Of a DNA stretch of 64,000 nt, positions 17,172 to 25,462 are shown in pieces. Source of the stretch: Candidatus Geothrix odensensis (GTDB lineage Bacteria; Acidobacteriota; Holophagae; Holophagales; Holophagaceae). Position numbers and translations under genes: made by a program. Each line of letters begins with the position of its first letter. Position 1 is the first letter of the stretch. The stretch lies in contig JADKCH010000005.1 in assembly GCA_016714685.1 (NCBI GenBank), forward strand, positions 1-64,000, given 5' to 3'. The notes under the pieces are model-generated. The model had not been told where the DNA came from. It did no database searches and saw only the letters and a list, made by a program, of their open reading frames with translations.

Positions 17172-20100
17172 TCAGTCCCTGGATTCGCGGAAATCACACC
17201 GCAGGCAGCGCTTGGCTTCGCAGACAGCGACCTGTTCGGTCCAGGACTGCTCCACCTCGCTGAAGTTCTCCCGGCGGCGCTCCACAGGCAGCAGCTCCAT
17301 GTGGGCGCGCGGATAGCGCACGGTCTCCGCATTGGGATCGAAGGGCACTGCACAGGCCTTCTCCCTCTGCCAGAAGGCATGCTCGGCGCCCGTGAACTGG
17401 GCGTCGATGGCCACCGCCGCCCGCTCACCGCCGGCCACGGCCTCCACCACCGACGAGGGCCCCGTCACGGCATCGCCGCCGCTGTAGAGCCAGTCGAGGG
17501 AGGTGCGCCCCGTGTAGGGATCGGCCGCGATGAAGCCATCGCGGTTGAGGTCCACCTTCAGGCCGCCCAGCACTGAGGCTGGCTCCAGCCGCTGGCCGAT
17601 GGCGGTGATCACCTGATCCGCCGGCACCACGAAGGGCGCGTCCGGTCCCGCCTTCGGGCGGCGCCGCCCGCTGCCGTCGAACTCGCCGAGGACCATGGCC
17701 TGGCAGGACACGCCCGTCACCAGGCCATCCCAGGTGAGGATCTCCTGGGGCGCCGTGAGCACCCGGATCTTCACGCCCTCGTGTTCGGCCTCCTCGATCT
17801 CCTCGGCATAGGCGGGCATCTCCTCCCGGGTGCGGCGGTAGAGGACGGTCACGGATTCGGCTCCCAGGCGGATGGCCGTGCGGGCGGTATCGATGGCCGC
17901 GTTGCCGCCGCCGATGACCACCACCTGCTGCCCCACGGGCACGGAGCCCCGGATGTTGTACTCCCGCAGGAAGCGGATGGCGTCGTCGACGCCCGCGGCC
18001 TCCTCGCCCGGGATGCCCAGGTGCTGGCCCAGGGGCGCGCCCACGCCCAGGAACACGGCCTCGAAGCCCCGGTCGCGGAGGTCCTGCAGGCTGAAGTCCA
18101 GGCCCAGCCTCTGATCGGTCTCGATGCGCACGCCGAGCCGCTCGATCATGCGCACTTCCTGGGAGAGGATCTCCCGGGGCAGGCGGTAGGCGGGGATGGT
18201 CTGGACGGGCATCCCGCCCGGGCGGGATTCCGCCTCGAAGACATGGGGTTTGTAGCCCAGGCGCGCCAGGAAGTAGGCGCAGGAGAGGCCCGCGGGGCCG
18301 GCCCCGACGATGGCGACCCTCCGCCTGGCATTCGTTTCGCTGAGCCGCACCTCGGGGTGCTGCATGGTGGCTTCCTCATCGACCATGAACCGCTTGATGC
18401 CACGGATGGACAGGGCCTCGTCCACCATGCCCCGGCGGCACTTGTCCTCGCAGGTGTGGAAGCAGACGCGGGCGCAGACGGCGGCGAAGGGGTTGCGCTC
18501 CCGGTGCAGGCGCAGGGCCTCGGCGATGCGCCCCTGGCCCACCAGCGAGATGAAGCCCGGCACGTCCACGTTGGCGGGGCAGGCGCTCTGGCAGGGCGCC
18601 CGCACCAGCTCGGGGCACACGCCCGCCGCGCAGCGCTTCTCGCGGATGTGGGCCTCGTACTCGGCCCGGAAGTGGCGGATGGTGGACAGCACCGGGTTGG
18701 GCGCCGTCTGGCCCAGGCCGCAGAGCGAGGTCTCGCGGATGATGCGGCCCAGCTCCTCCAGCTTCTCGATGTCGCCCTCCTCGCCCTTGCCGGTGCAGAT
18801 GCGGTCCACGATCTCCAGCATCCGCCGGCTGCCGATGCGGCAGGGCGGGCACTTCCCGCAGGACTCGTCCTGCACGAAGTCGAGGAAGAAGCGGGCCATG
18901 TCCACCATGCAGGTGTCCTCGTCCATGACGATGAGGCCGCCCGAGCCCATGATGGCCCCCAGGTCCTGCAGCGCCTCATAGTCCACGGGCACGTTCAAGT
19001 GCTGCACCGGGATGCAGCCGCCCGAGGGGCCCCCCAGCTGTGCTGCCTTGAACTTCTTGCCGTTGGGAATGCCGCCGCCCAGCTCGTAGATGATGTCGCC
19101 CAGCGGCGTGCCGATGGGGATCTCCACCAGGCCGGTGTTGCGCACGGCGCCCGCCAGGGCGAAGACCTTCGTGCCCTTGGACAGCTCCGTGCCGAAGCTG
19201 GCGTACCACGCGGCCCCGCGCAGGATGATGGCGGGGATGTTGGCGTAGGTCTCCACGTTGTTCAGCATGCTGGGCTTGCCCCAGAGCCCGGCCTGGGCGG
19301 GGAAGGGCGGACGAGGCCGAGGCTCGCCGCGCTTGCCCTCGATGGAGGTCATGAGCGCCGTCTCCTCTCCGCAGACGAAGGCGCCCGACCCCATGCGGAT
19401 CTCCAGGTCGAAGGAGAAGCCGCTGCCCAGGATGTCCGCGCCCAGGAAGCCCCGCTCCCGCGCCTGCTGGATGGCGATCTCCAGGCGCTCCACGGCCAGG
19501 GGGTACTCCGCCCGCACGTAGGCATAGCCCTGCCCCGCGCCGATGGCATAGCCCGCGATGGCCATGGCCTCGATGACGCTGTGGGGATCGCCCTCCAGGA
19601 TGCTGCGGTCCATGAAGGCGCCGGGGTCGCCTTCGTCGCCGTTGCAGAGCACGTACTTCACCGCCCCCCGCGAGCGGCGGCACAGCTCCCACTTGAGTGC
19701 CGTGAGAAAGCCCGCCCCGCCCCGCCCGCGCAGTCCCGACGCCTTGATCTCGGCGATGACCTCATCGCTGGACATCGTGCGCAGCACCCTCTTCAGGGCC
19801 TCGTAGCCCTGGTGGGCGATGGCGTCGTCGATGCTCAGGGGGTCGATCACCCCGCAGTTCCGGAGGGCGATCTTCACCTGTCGCTGGAAGAAGGGATTGT
19901 CGGTGACCCTGGGCATGCCCTGGCCACTATCCGGCTTGTGCCAGGTCAGGCGGTCGATGACCTCGCCCCGCTCCACCGTGCGCTCGACGATCTCGTCCGC
20001 ATCGGCCAGGGCGATCTTCTGGTAGAGGATGCCCTCGGGCTCGCAGAGCAGCACCGGGCCCCCGGCGCAGGGCCCCAGGCAGCCGGTCTCCACGATCCTC

Positions 20101-20213
20101 ACCTCGAGGCCACGCTTCCGCAGCGCCTCCCGGAGGGCCGTGGCCAGCGGCACGGCGCCCGCGGCCACGCAGCCGGCGCCAGAACAGAGATGAAGGGCCT
20201 GGATGTGCGTCAT
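17172..20213 (-). CDS. hydB: HydB: NuoF-like diaphorase fused to NfnB/GltD-like FAD oxidoreductase
   Basis: A 1013-residue fusion. Residues 1-95 form a thioredoxin-like [2Fe-2S] domain (Cys10, 15, 45, 49). Residues about 120-520 are NuoF-like: the FMN/NADH site GLRGRGGAGF (160-169), NGDEGDPGAF (191-200), then a [4Fe-4S] site SCGKCPPC with Cys452/455/458 plus Cys498. Residues about 525-1013 are GltD/NfnB-like. They hold a cysteine-rich Fer4_20 domain (Cys541, 545, 580, 584, 588, 592), FAD motif VGAGPAG (636-642) and a second nucleotide fold GGGNAAID (769-776) followed by LYRRTREEMP, whose arginines fit NADPH. The usual C-terminal two-cluster ferredoxin domain of HydB is absent; the flavoprotein takes its place. 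ATG 20213 follows GGAGG, 14 nt after hydC. An unusual architecture inferred to connect NADH, NADPH and the hydrogenase. Confidence 0.92.
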   Translation of the reverse strand: MTHIQALHLCSGAGCVAAGAVPLATALREALRKRGLEVRIVETGCLGPCAGGPVLLCEPEGILYQKIALADADEIVERTVERGEVIDRLTWHKPDSGQGMPRVTDNPFFQRQVKIALRNCGVIDPLSIDDAIAHQGYEALKRVLRTMSSDEVIAEIKASGLRGRGGAGFLTALKWELCRRSRGAVKYVLCNGDEGDPGAFMDRSILEGDPHSVIEAMAIAGYAIGAGQGYAYVRAEYPLAVERLEIAIQQARERGFLGADILGSGFSFDLEIRMGSGAFVCGEETALMTSIEGKRGEPRPRPPFPAQAGLWGKPSMLNNVETYANIPAIILRGAAWYASFGTELSKGTKVFALAGAVRNTGLVEIPIGTPLGDIIYELGGGIPNGKKFKAAQLGGPSGGCIPVQHLNVPVDYEALQDLGAIMGSGGLIVMDEDTCMVDMARFFLDFVQDESCGKCPPCRIGSRRMLEIVDRICTGKGEEGDIEKLEELGRIIRETSLCGLGQTAPNPVLSTIRHFRAEYEAHIREKRCAAGVCPELVRAPCQSACPANVDVPGFISLVGQGRIAEALRLHRERNPFAAVCARVCFHTCEDKCRRGMVDEALSIRGIKRFMVDEEATMQHPEVRLSETNARRRVAIVGAGPAGLSCAYFLARLGYKPHVFEAESRPGGMPVQTIPAYRLPREILSQEVRMIERLGVRIETDQRLGLDFSLQDLRDRGFEAVFLGVGAPLGQHLGIPGEEAAGVDDAIRFLREYNIRGSVPVGQQVVVIGGGNAAIDTARTAIRLGAESVTVLYRRTREEMPAYAEEIEEAEHEGVKIRVLTAPQEILTWDGLVTGVSCQAMVLGEFDGSGRRRPKAGPDAPFVVPADQVITAIGQRLEPASVLGGLKVDLNRDGFIAADPYTGRTSLDWLYSGGDAVTGPSSVVEAVAGGERAAVAIDAQFTGAEHAFWQREKACAVPFDPNAETVRYPRAHMELLPVERRRENFSEVEQSWTEQVAVCEAKRCLRCDFRESRD

Positions 20214-20227
20214 GACGGCCTCCCCGC

Positions 20228-20728
20228 TCACTCGTAGGACTGGAGGATCGAAGCGATCTGGTTGGGCTTGATGCTCTGGTGGACCACGCTGCCCACCAGG
20301 CAGGCCGGCGCGATGCCGCAGGCCCCCAGGCAGCGGGCCACCTCCAGCGTGAACTGGAGGTTGGGCGTGGTCTGGCCCACCTCGATGCCCAGCGTCTGCT
20401 TGAGCTCCGCCAGCACGCGATGGGCGCCACGCACGTAGCAGGCCGTGCCCAGGCACACCCGGATGGTATGGCGCCCGCGGGGCTCCGTGGAGAAGAAGCT
20501 GTAGAAGCTCACGACGCCGGCCACCTCGCTGTAGGACTTGTTCAGCCCCGAGCAGATGCGCAGGAGGGCGGGCTCCGGCAGGTGGCCGTAGATGCCCTGG
20601 GCGATCTGGAGCACGGGAATGAGGCCGCCAGGCACCGATTGGTACCGCGCGATGGTTTCATCCAGGCGCAGGGCCAGGTCCGCCTCGCTGGTCGCGCCTC
20701 CGCAGGAACACACGCCACTGCCGTTCAT
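20228..20728 (-). CDS. hydC: NuoE-like [2Fe-2S] subunit of the hydrogenase complex
   Basis: A 166-residue thioredoxin-like ferredoxin subunit, normal length for NuoE/HydC/HndA. The four cluster ligands are Cys92, Cys97, Cys133 and Cys137 in VCLGTACYVRGA and ARCLGACGIAP. The N-terminal helical part (residues 18-75) contains the typical SEVAGVVSFYSFF segment. An extra CSC pair at Cys7/Cys9 sits in a short N-terminal tail. ATG 20728 is preceded by GGAGGG. It is the first gene of hydCBA and would pass electrons between HydB and the hydrogenase. The upstream 20729-20948 stretch holds a hairpin at 20906-20928 and no clear sigma70 box. Confidence 0.93.
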   Translation of the reverse strand: MNGSGVCSCGGATSEADLALRLDETIARYQSVPGGLIPVLQIAQGIYGHLPEPALLRICSGLNKSYSEVAGVVSFYSFFSTEPRGRHTIRVCLGTACYVRGAHRVLAELKQTLGIEVGQTTPNLQFTLEVARCLGACGIAPACLVGSVVHQSIKPNQIASILQSYE

Positions 20729-20905
20729 GCACCCTCCGATGAAGGGGCGGGAGCGGCCGGCCTTGGGTTTGCGCGACTCGGTCCCGCATCTAGCACCTGA
20801 AACCAATTCACCTCGAGCCACCCTGACCTCAGGCTCGGAACATGCCGGAACGAGGGGGCGCCCCATCCTCAGCCAAAAACAACCTGCTCGTCAACAACAG
20901 TTCAA

Positions 20906-20928
20906 GGGACCACCGGGTGGGTGGTCCC
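20906..20928 (-). terminator. probable terminator hairpin after mqnD
   Basis: A perfect 9-bp stem, GGGACCACC (20906-20914) with GGTGGTCCC (20920-20928), lies 21 nt past the mqnD stop. On the minus strand it is followed by a weak T-rich segment (TTGAACTGTTGTTG), so termination may be partial. Confidence 0.5.
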
Positions 20929-20948
20929 CTGCCCTTTGGTGGGGGCCC

Positions 20949-21758
20949 TCAGCCCTGGATCCAGACGGGCTCGAGCCCCAGCAGCAGCTCCACGGCCTGG
21001 CGGCCGCGAGCGCCGGGATCGACGGTGAAGTCGTTCACCCAGGCGTTCACGTAGCGGCCGATCATCTCGCGGTCCATGCCGCGGCCGAAGGACTGGCTGT
21101 AGTCCACGCTCTCCCAGTGGCGCGCGCGCGCCAGCTCGACGCTCCTGCGCATGAGGGTGGCGAAGTGCTGCTTCACGTCGGCGGGCAGCTCCTTGCGGAT
21201 GGCGTTGCCGCCCATGGGCAGGGGCAGGTCGTAGGCGTGCTTCCACCAGGCGCCGAGATCCACCACCAGGCGCAGGCCCGCGTCGTGGTACATGAGCTGA
21301 CTCTCGTGGATGAGCAGGCCCGCCTCGAAGCGGCCCTCGACCACCGCCGGCAGGATCTCGTCGAAGGGCAGCAGCTCGACCGCGGGCTCGAAGCCTTGCT
21401 CGGCGCACCACTTCCGCATGGACAGGTAGGCCGAGGTGCGCCGGCCCGGTATGGCGATGGTGAGCGCCCTCAGCCTCGGCACGTCCAGGGGCATCCGGCT
21501 CACCACCAGCGGCCCGGTGCCCTCCTGGATGCTGGAGCCCGCCGTCAGGAGGTCGTAGCGGTCTCGCAGCTCGGGGTAGGCACCAAAGCTGATGGCAGTG
21601 ACATCATGACGGCCCTCCGTGGCCTCGGCGTTCAGCTGCTCGATGTCCTTGCGGATGAACTCGATCTCGAAGCCCTCCGGATCCATCCAGCCCAGGGCCA
21701 GGGGGGCCATCATGTAGGCGTCGTCGGAGTCCGGACTGTGGGCGATGGTGAGCTTCAT
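20949..21758 (-). CDS. mqnD: 1,4-dihydroxy-6-naphthoate synthase (futalosine menaquinone pathway)
   Basis: A 269-residue protein of the MqnA/MqnD periplasmic-binding-protein fold, here cytoplasmic since no signal peptide is present. The N-terminal HSPDSDDAYMM matches the MqnD signature (HSPD-x-DDAF) better than MqnA. Further matches are AISFGAYPEL near residue 56 and the LLIHESQLMY block near 148. It converts cyclic dehypoxanthinyl futalosine to 1,4-dihydroxy-6-naphthoate. A GAGG site precedes ATG 21758. It lies 39 nt downstream of the hybrid kinase on the same strand and may be its operon partner. No other mqn genes are in this window. Confidence 0.85.
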   Translation of the reverse strand: MKLTIAHSPDSDDAYMMAPLALGWMDPEGFEIEFIRKDIEQLNAEATEGRHDVTAISFGAYPELRDRYDLLTAGSSIQEGTGPLVVSRMPLDVPRLRALTIAIPGRRTSAYLSMRKWCAEQGFEPAVELLPFDEILPAVVEGRFEAGLLIHESQLMYHDAGLRLVVDLGAWWKHAYDLPLPMGGNAIRKELPADVKQHFATLMRRSVELARARHWESVDYSQSFGRGMDREMIGRYVNAWVNDFTVDPGARGRQAVELLLGLEPVWIQG

Positions 21759-21797
21759 GGCGTCCTCGCAGTCCAGTTCAGCACAGATCGGACGGAT

Positions 21798-23891
21798 TCA
21801 GAACGGGAGCGTCCCCTGGGTTGGCGGGATCTGGCCTTCCCGGGGGCGGACGGCCAGGTGCGAAGCCACCATCGCGTAGAGGTCGTGGATCGAGTAGGGC
21901 TTCGGGAGGAACCCCGCGGCCTGCTCTCCGCTGCCGTCCCGGATGGACTCGTGCTCGCTGTACCCGCTGCTGAGGATCACCGGCTTGGCCGGATCCAACT
22001 GGTGGATCAGCCGGAGGGCCTCGAGCCCATCCATTCGGGGCATGGTGATGTCCATCAGGACCAGGTCCAGGCTCGCTCCCTCCTTCTGCACGCTGGCCAC
22101 CGCCTGGCGGCCATCCCGGGCGGTGTGGACCTGGAGCCCCATGCTCGCCAGCATGTCGGACACCGAGGACAGGATCATCTCCTCGTCATCCACCAGCAGC
22201 ACGGTGCCCTGGAGCCGGGTCCAAGGGGGCCGCGGCCTGGCTTCCTTCACCTCGAGGGCCAGGGCCGAGGCCCGGAAATAGATCCGGAAGGTCGTCCCCT
22301 CGCCGGGCCGGCTGTCGATCTGCAGTCCCGCGTGATGTCCCCGCAGGATTCCCAGCAGCGCCGACAGGCCCAGGCCCCGGCCCGTGGTCTTGGTGGTGTA
22401 GAAGGGGTCGAAGATCCTGGCCTGCACCTCGGGGCTCATCCCGCAACCCGTGTCGCTGACCTCGAGGATCACATGGGGACCAGGTCCGAGGTCCTCGCCC
22501 AGGCGCCCATCCGCCACGTCCTCCGGTCCCAGTTCCAGGGTCCGGGTGGCGACGCGGATGGCGCCCTCCTGGCCCTCCATGGCTTCGGAGGCGTTGGTCA
22601 GCAGGTTCAGGAGCACCTGCTGGATCTGCGTGGCGTCCGCCTCGATGGGGGGCAGACCCAGTGCGAGATCGAAGCTCAGGGAGATCTTCTTGGGCACGGT
22701 GACCTTCACGAGGTCGTGCATGCCCTGGATGATCTGGTTCAGGGAGTGGGGCTGGACGATGAATCGCCCCCGCCCCGAATAGGCCAGCATCTGGCGAGTG
22801 AGGTCCGCGGCCCGCAGGAGGACGTGCTCCATGGCGTCCAGGTGCCGGAGGGCGGGGGAGCCAGGCTCCAGCTGGACCTGGACCAGGTTGAGGAAGCCCT
22901 GGATTGCGGTCAGGAGGTTGTTGAAGTCATGGGCGATCCCCCCGGACAGGATCCCCAGGCTCTCGAGCTTCTGGGCATGCAGCAGCTGGCGTTCCAGGTG
23001 CAGGCGCTCCTCCTCGGACCGCCTCCGCTGCGTGATGTCCTCGAAGAGCGTGGCGATCTGGCCCTGGCCTGGCGAGAAGGCCTCCACGAGGAAGTGCCTG
23101 CCCTGGCCGGGGAGCGTCAGCTCGAAGGAGGCGATGCCCTCCCTCCCCTCCAGCCCAAGGAGTTCGGCCCGATGCTCCCGCAGCCCAGCTCCGAAGGTGG
23201 CGAAGCTGTCGCCACCCCGGATGGCCCTCCGGTCCAGGCCGAACATCGCGAGGCAGTTGGGGTTCGCATCCAGGATGGCCAGGGTGGGCGGGCCGCCCTG
23301 CTCCCCGGGAACCACCCGGTGGATGGCGAGGCCCTCCCTCATGGAGCCGTAGAGCGAGCGGTACCGCTGCTCGCTCTCCTCCAGGGCCTGGGCCGATTCA
23401 TGGATCTCCCGCAGCGAGAGCTTCCGGAAGACGAAGACCGCCAGGAGCGCGGTGGCCAGGGAGCCGAGACCCACCACGAGGGTCCTGAGCAGGAGCGGCC
23501 TCAGGGAGTAGGCGACCCTCAGTTGGCCGATGACCTGGCCCGCATCGTAGATCGGGTGCAGGTGACCGACCTGCAGAGATCCGGGAGGTCGACCCTGGCG
23601 CGCGACCACGTCCCCATCGGTGGTGACGAGCTCGACGGACTCGGAACGGTCCTCCGCCAGCCCCCGTTCGAGCAGTTCCGTGAGCCGGATCTCCTCATAG
23701 CGCCACATCGCGGGATTGGCCGCGATGAGCTGGGACACTTCCCGGGCCCGCAGCTCGGTCCGGGCCTCCATCACCCCGCGCAGGTACTGGTACGACCCCT
23801 GGAAGAAGAGGAGCGGCACCAGCACCGAGATCAACCCGGAGATACCCCAGACGAGCCATCGGGTGCGGCGCTGCGCCGAGTCTCTGGTCAT
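21798..23891 (-). CDS. hybrid sensor histidine kinase with PAS and receiver domains
   Basis: A 697-residue membrane kinase. TM1 near residues 12-33 and TM2 near 150-172 flank a periplasmic sensor of about 115 residues. A PAS-like domain follows (about 195-310). HisKA carries the phospho-accepting His in GGIAHDFNNLLTAIQG, then HATPase motifs (NLLTNASEAM, DTGCGM, GRGLGLSAL). A C-terminal receiver starts GTVLLVDDEEM and has DLVLMDITMPRMDG with the phospho-acceptor Asp. The arrangement fits an internally phosphorelaying kinase lacking a DNA-binding output. Its start ATG overlaps the stop of the upstream PstS-like gene by 4 nt (ATGA), so the binding protein is a likely sensor partner. Confidence 0.92.
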   Translation of the reverse strand: MTRDSAQRRTRWLVWGISGLISVLVPLLFFQGSYQYLRGVMEARTELRAREVSQLIAANPAMWRYEEIRLTELLERGLAEDRSESVELVTTDGDVVARQGRPPGSLQVGHLHPIYDAGQVIGQLRVAYSLRPLLLRTLVVGLGSLATALLAVFVFRKLSLREIHESAQALEESEQRYRSLYGSMREGLAIHRVVPGEQGGPPTLAILDANPNCLAMFGLDRRAIRGGDSFATFGAGLREHRAELLGLEGREGIASFELTLPGQGRHFLVEAFSPGQGQIATLFEDITQRRRSEEERLHLERQLLHAQKLESLGILSGGIAHDFNNLLTAIQGFLNLVQVQLEPGSPALRHLDAMEHVLLRAADLTRQMLAYSGRGRFIVQPHSLNQIIQGMHDLVKVTVPKKISLSFDLALGLPPIEADATQIQQVLLNLLTNASEAMEGQEGAIRVATRTLELGPEDVADGRLGEDLGPGPHVILEVSDTGCGMSPEVQARIFDPFYTTKTTGRGLGLSALLGILRGHHAGLQIDSRPGEGTTFRIYFRASALALEVKEARPRPPWTRLQGTVLLVDDEEMILSSVSDMLASMGLQVHTARDGRQAVASVQKEGASLDLVLMDITMPRMDGLEALRLIHQLDPAKPVILSSGYSEHESIRDGSGEQAAGFLPKPYSIHDLYAMVASHLAVRPREGQIPPTQGTLPF

Positions 23892-24730
23892 GGAGCCATC
23901 CCGGGAGGGGCGGCCGAGGCCGTGATCCAGACCCCGGCCTTTCGTGCGAGCGCGCGGCCCGGCTTGGAATAGAGGTAGTCGATGAAGGCCCGGGTGGCGG
24001 GCGTCGCCTTGTCCGTGATCACCAGGTGGATGTCCTTGGCCAGCGGGTAGGCTCCGCTGGCCAACAGGGCGGGGGTCGGGCCGAGACCGTTGAAGGTGAG
24101 GACCTTCAGCGGATGGCCGTCGCCCAGGACGCTGGCCAGCCCCGCGACGCCAACTCCGCCCTGCGTGCGGGCGACCAGGGCCGTGGCCTCGGGGTCGGTC
24201 ACCGCCAGGAGCATGCCCGGCCGCGCCTGGGCCAGGGAGACCGCATGATCCATGGCCGGCGAAAAATCGCGGAGGATCCGGGTGTCGATGTCCCCTTCCG
24301 GACGCAGGACCAGGCGCAGCGGGGATCCACTGGCCCACCGGGTCATCCGGCCCGCGAGGATGTCTTCCAGCTGCCGGGAGCTGAGGTCCGTGGCGGGGAC
24401 CTCTCGCCCCACGACGATGGCCAGCGGGGTCTTGCCGTAGGCGTAGAGCCGGGCCCCCTTCGCGGCCTCCTCGGCCGTGAGGGGCTTGCTGCTGACGGCG
24501 AGGTCCAGGGCCCCCGCGAGCAGGGCCTTGATGGCCCCGGAACTGCCCAGCGGCCTGCCGATGGCGATCTCGACATGCCGGTGCGAGCGCTGGTACGCCT
24601 CCGCCATCGGCTTCAGCATGCTCACGGCGCTGCCGGAGCCGTTGGCACGGATGGTGTCAGCCACCTGGGCCGATGTAGGCCAGGCCGCACAAAGCAGGAG
24701 CAGGGCGGTGCAGGCGCTGATTTTTCGCAT
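23888..24730 (-). CDS. PstS-like periplasmic substrate-binding protein
   Basis: A 280-residue exported type-2 periplasmic binding protein. Signal peptide MRKISACTALLLLCAAWPTSA is followed by mature IRANGSGSAVSMLKPMAEAY, the phosphate-binding PstS start motif. SSGAIKALLAGALDLAVSSKPL and the C-terminal ITDKATPATRAFIDYLYSKPGR also fit PstS-family proteins. No PstCAB transporter is adjacent. The gene instead overlaps a hybrid histidine kinase by 4 nt, so it is more likely a ligand sensor than a transport component. ATG 24730 has AGGAGAGGG upstream; a further ATG at 24760 is possible. The 137 nt upstream show no clear promoter. Confidence 0.85.
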   Translation of the reverse strand: MRKISACTALLLLCAAWPTSAQVADTIRANGSGSAVSMLKPMAEAYQRSHRHVEIAIGRPLGSSGAIKALLAGALDLAVSSKPLTAEEAAKGARLYAYGKTPLAIVVGREVPATDLSSRQLEDILAGRMTRWASGSPLRLVLRPEGDIDTRILRDFSPAMDHAVSLAQARPGMLLAVTDPEATALVARTQGGVGVAGLASVLGDGHPLKVLTFNGLGPTPALLASGAYPLAKDIHLVITDKATPATRAFIDYLYSKPGRALARKAGVWITASAAPPGMAP

Positions 24731-24867
24731 CGGCTGGCCCTCTCCTATCGGTTTCCTCATCGGCGGCCATCCTAACAACCCAAAGCGGATTGATAGGTAA
24801 GGCAATGTCTGCCGATGGTTTCACACGCCCAGGAGGTCACCAGGAATCCGCACGGTGACCGTCGCGC

Positions 24868-25389
24868 TCAGGTGATGGCTTCGGGATTCCGCGCCGCGAG
24901 CTTGCCCTTCACCCGCTCCACCGCCTTGGCGGCGAGGGCGTAGCGGGGGTTCTCCTCGAGGGCCTGGCGGAAGTGCTCCAGGGCCTTGTCGAACTGCCCC
25001 TTGGCCTCGAAGACGCGGCCCAGGTTGAAGTGGGGGAAGCAGTAGCTCTCGTAGCGCTTGGCCTTCAGGGCCATGCGCAGCCAGGGGATCGCCTCGTCGG
25101 GCTCGTCCTGCTCCACGTAGTAGGCGCCGATGTCGTTGTAGGGATTGCCGAACTCGGGATCCAGGTCGATGGCGCGGTGGCAGTCCTCGATGGCGGCGGC
25201 GTAGTCCTTCTCGAAGGAGCGCGCCCAGCCGCGGAACGTGAAGGCCTCGGCCGTGGGGCAGATCTCGATGGACTTGGTGTAGAGGCCGATGGCCTTCTCC
25301 ACCTCGCCCTTCATGTGGAGCTGGTAGGCCTTGCCCACCCACTCCATGGCCTCCTGCCGCTTGGCCTGCCGGTCTTGTGCGTCGCTCAT
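24868..25389 (-). CDS. TPR-repeat protein
   Basis: A 173-residue soluble protein of about four tetratricopeptide repeats. Typical units include AIGLYTKSIEICPTAEAFTF, AIEDCHRAIDLDPEFGNPYN and ALEHFRQALEENPRYALAAK. The first 20 residues are charged (DAQDRQAKRQEA). There is no signal peptide or enzyme domain. TPR proteins are scaffolds; the partner is unknown. It is divergent from another TPR gene at 25463, with 73 nt between them that must hold both promoters. Confidence 0.8.
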   Translation of the reverse strand: MSDAQDRQAKRQEAMEWVGKAYQLHMKGEVEKAIGLYTKSIEICPTAEAFTFRGWARSFEKDYAAAIEDCHRAIDLDPEFGNPYNDIGAYYVEQDEPDEAIPWLRMALKAKRYESYCFPHFNLGRVFEAKGQFDKALEHFRQALEENPRYALAAKAVERVKGKLAARNPEAIT

Positions 25390-25462
25390 AGGGCCGTCCT
25401 TGCCGGTCCCAGGATAAAACCTTCAGACCTCGGCGACCACCATAACCCTCTATCCTGGAACC

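Noticed and set aside
20592..23972. 1126-codon plus-strand frame opposite hydC, mqnD and the hybrid kinase
   Set aside because: It is antisense to three well-supported genes and shows compositional bias (His/Gln/Gly/Leu) typical of shadow frames.
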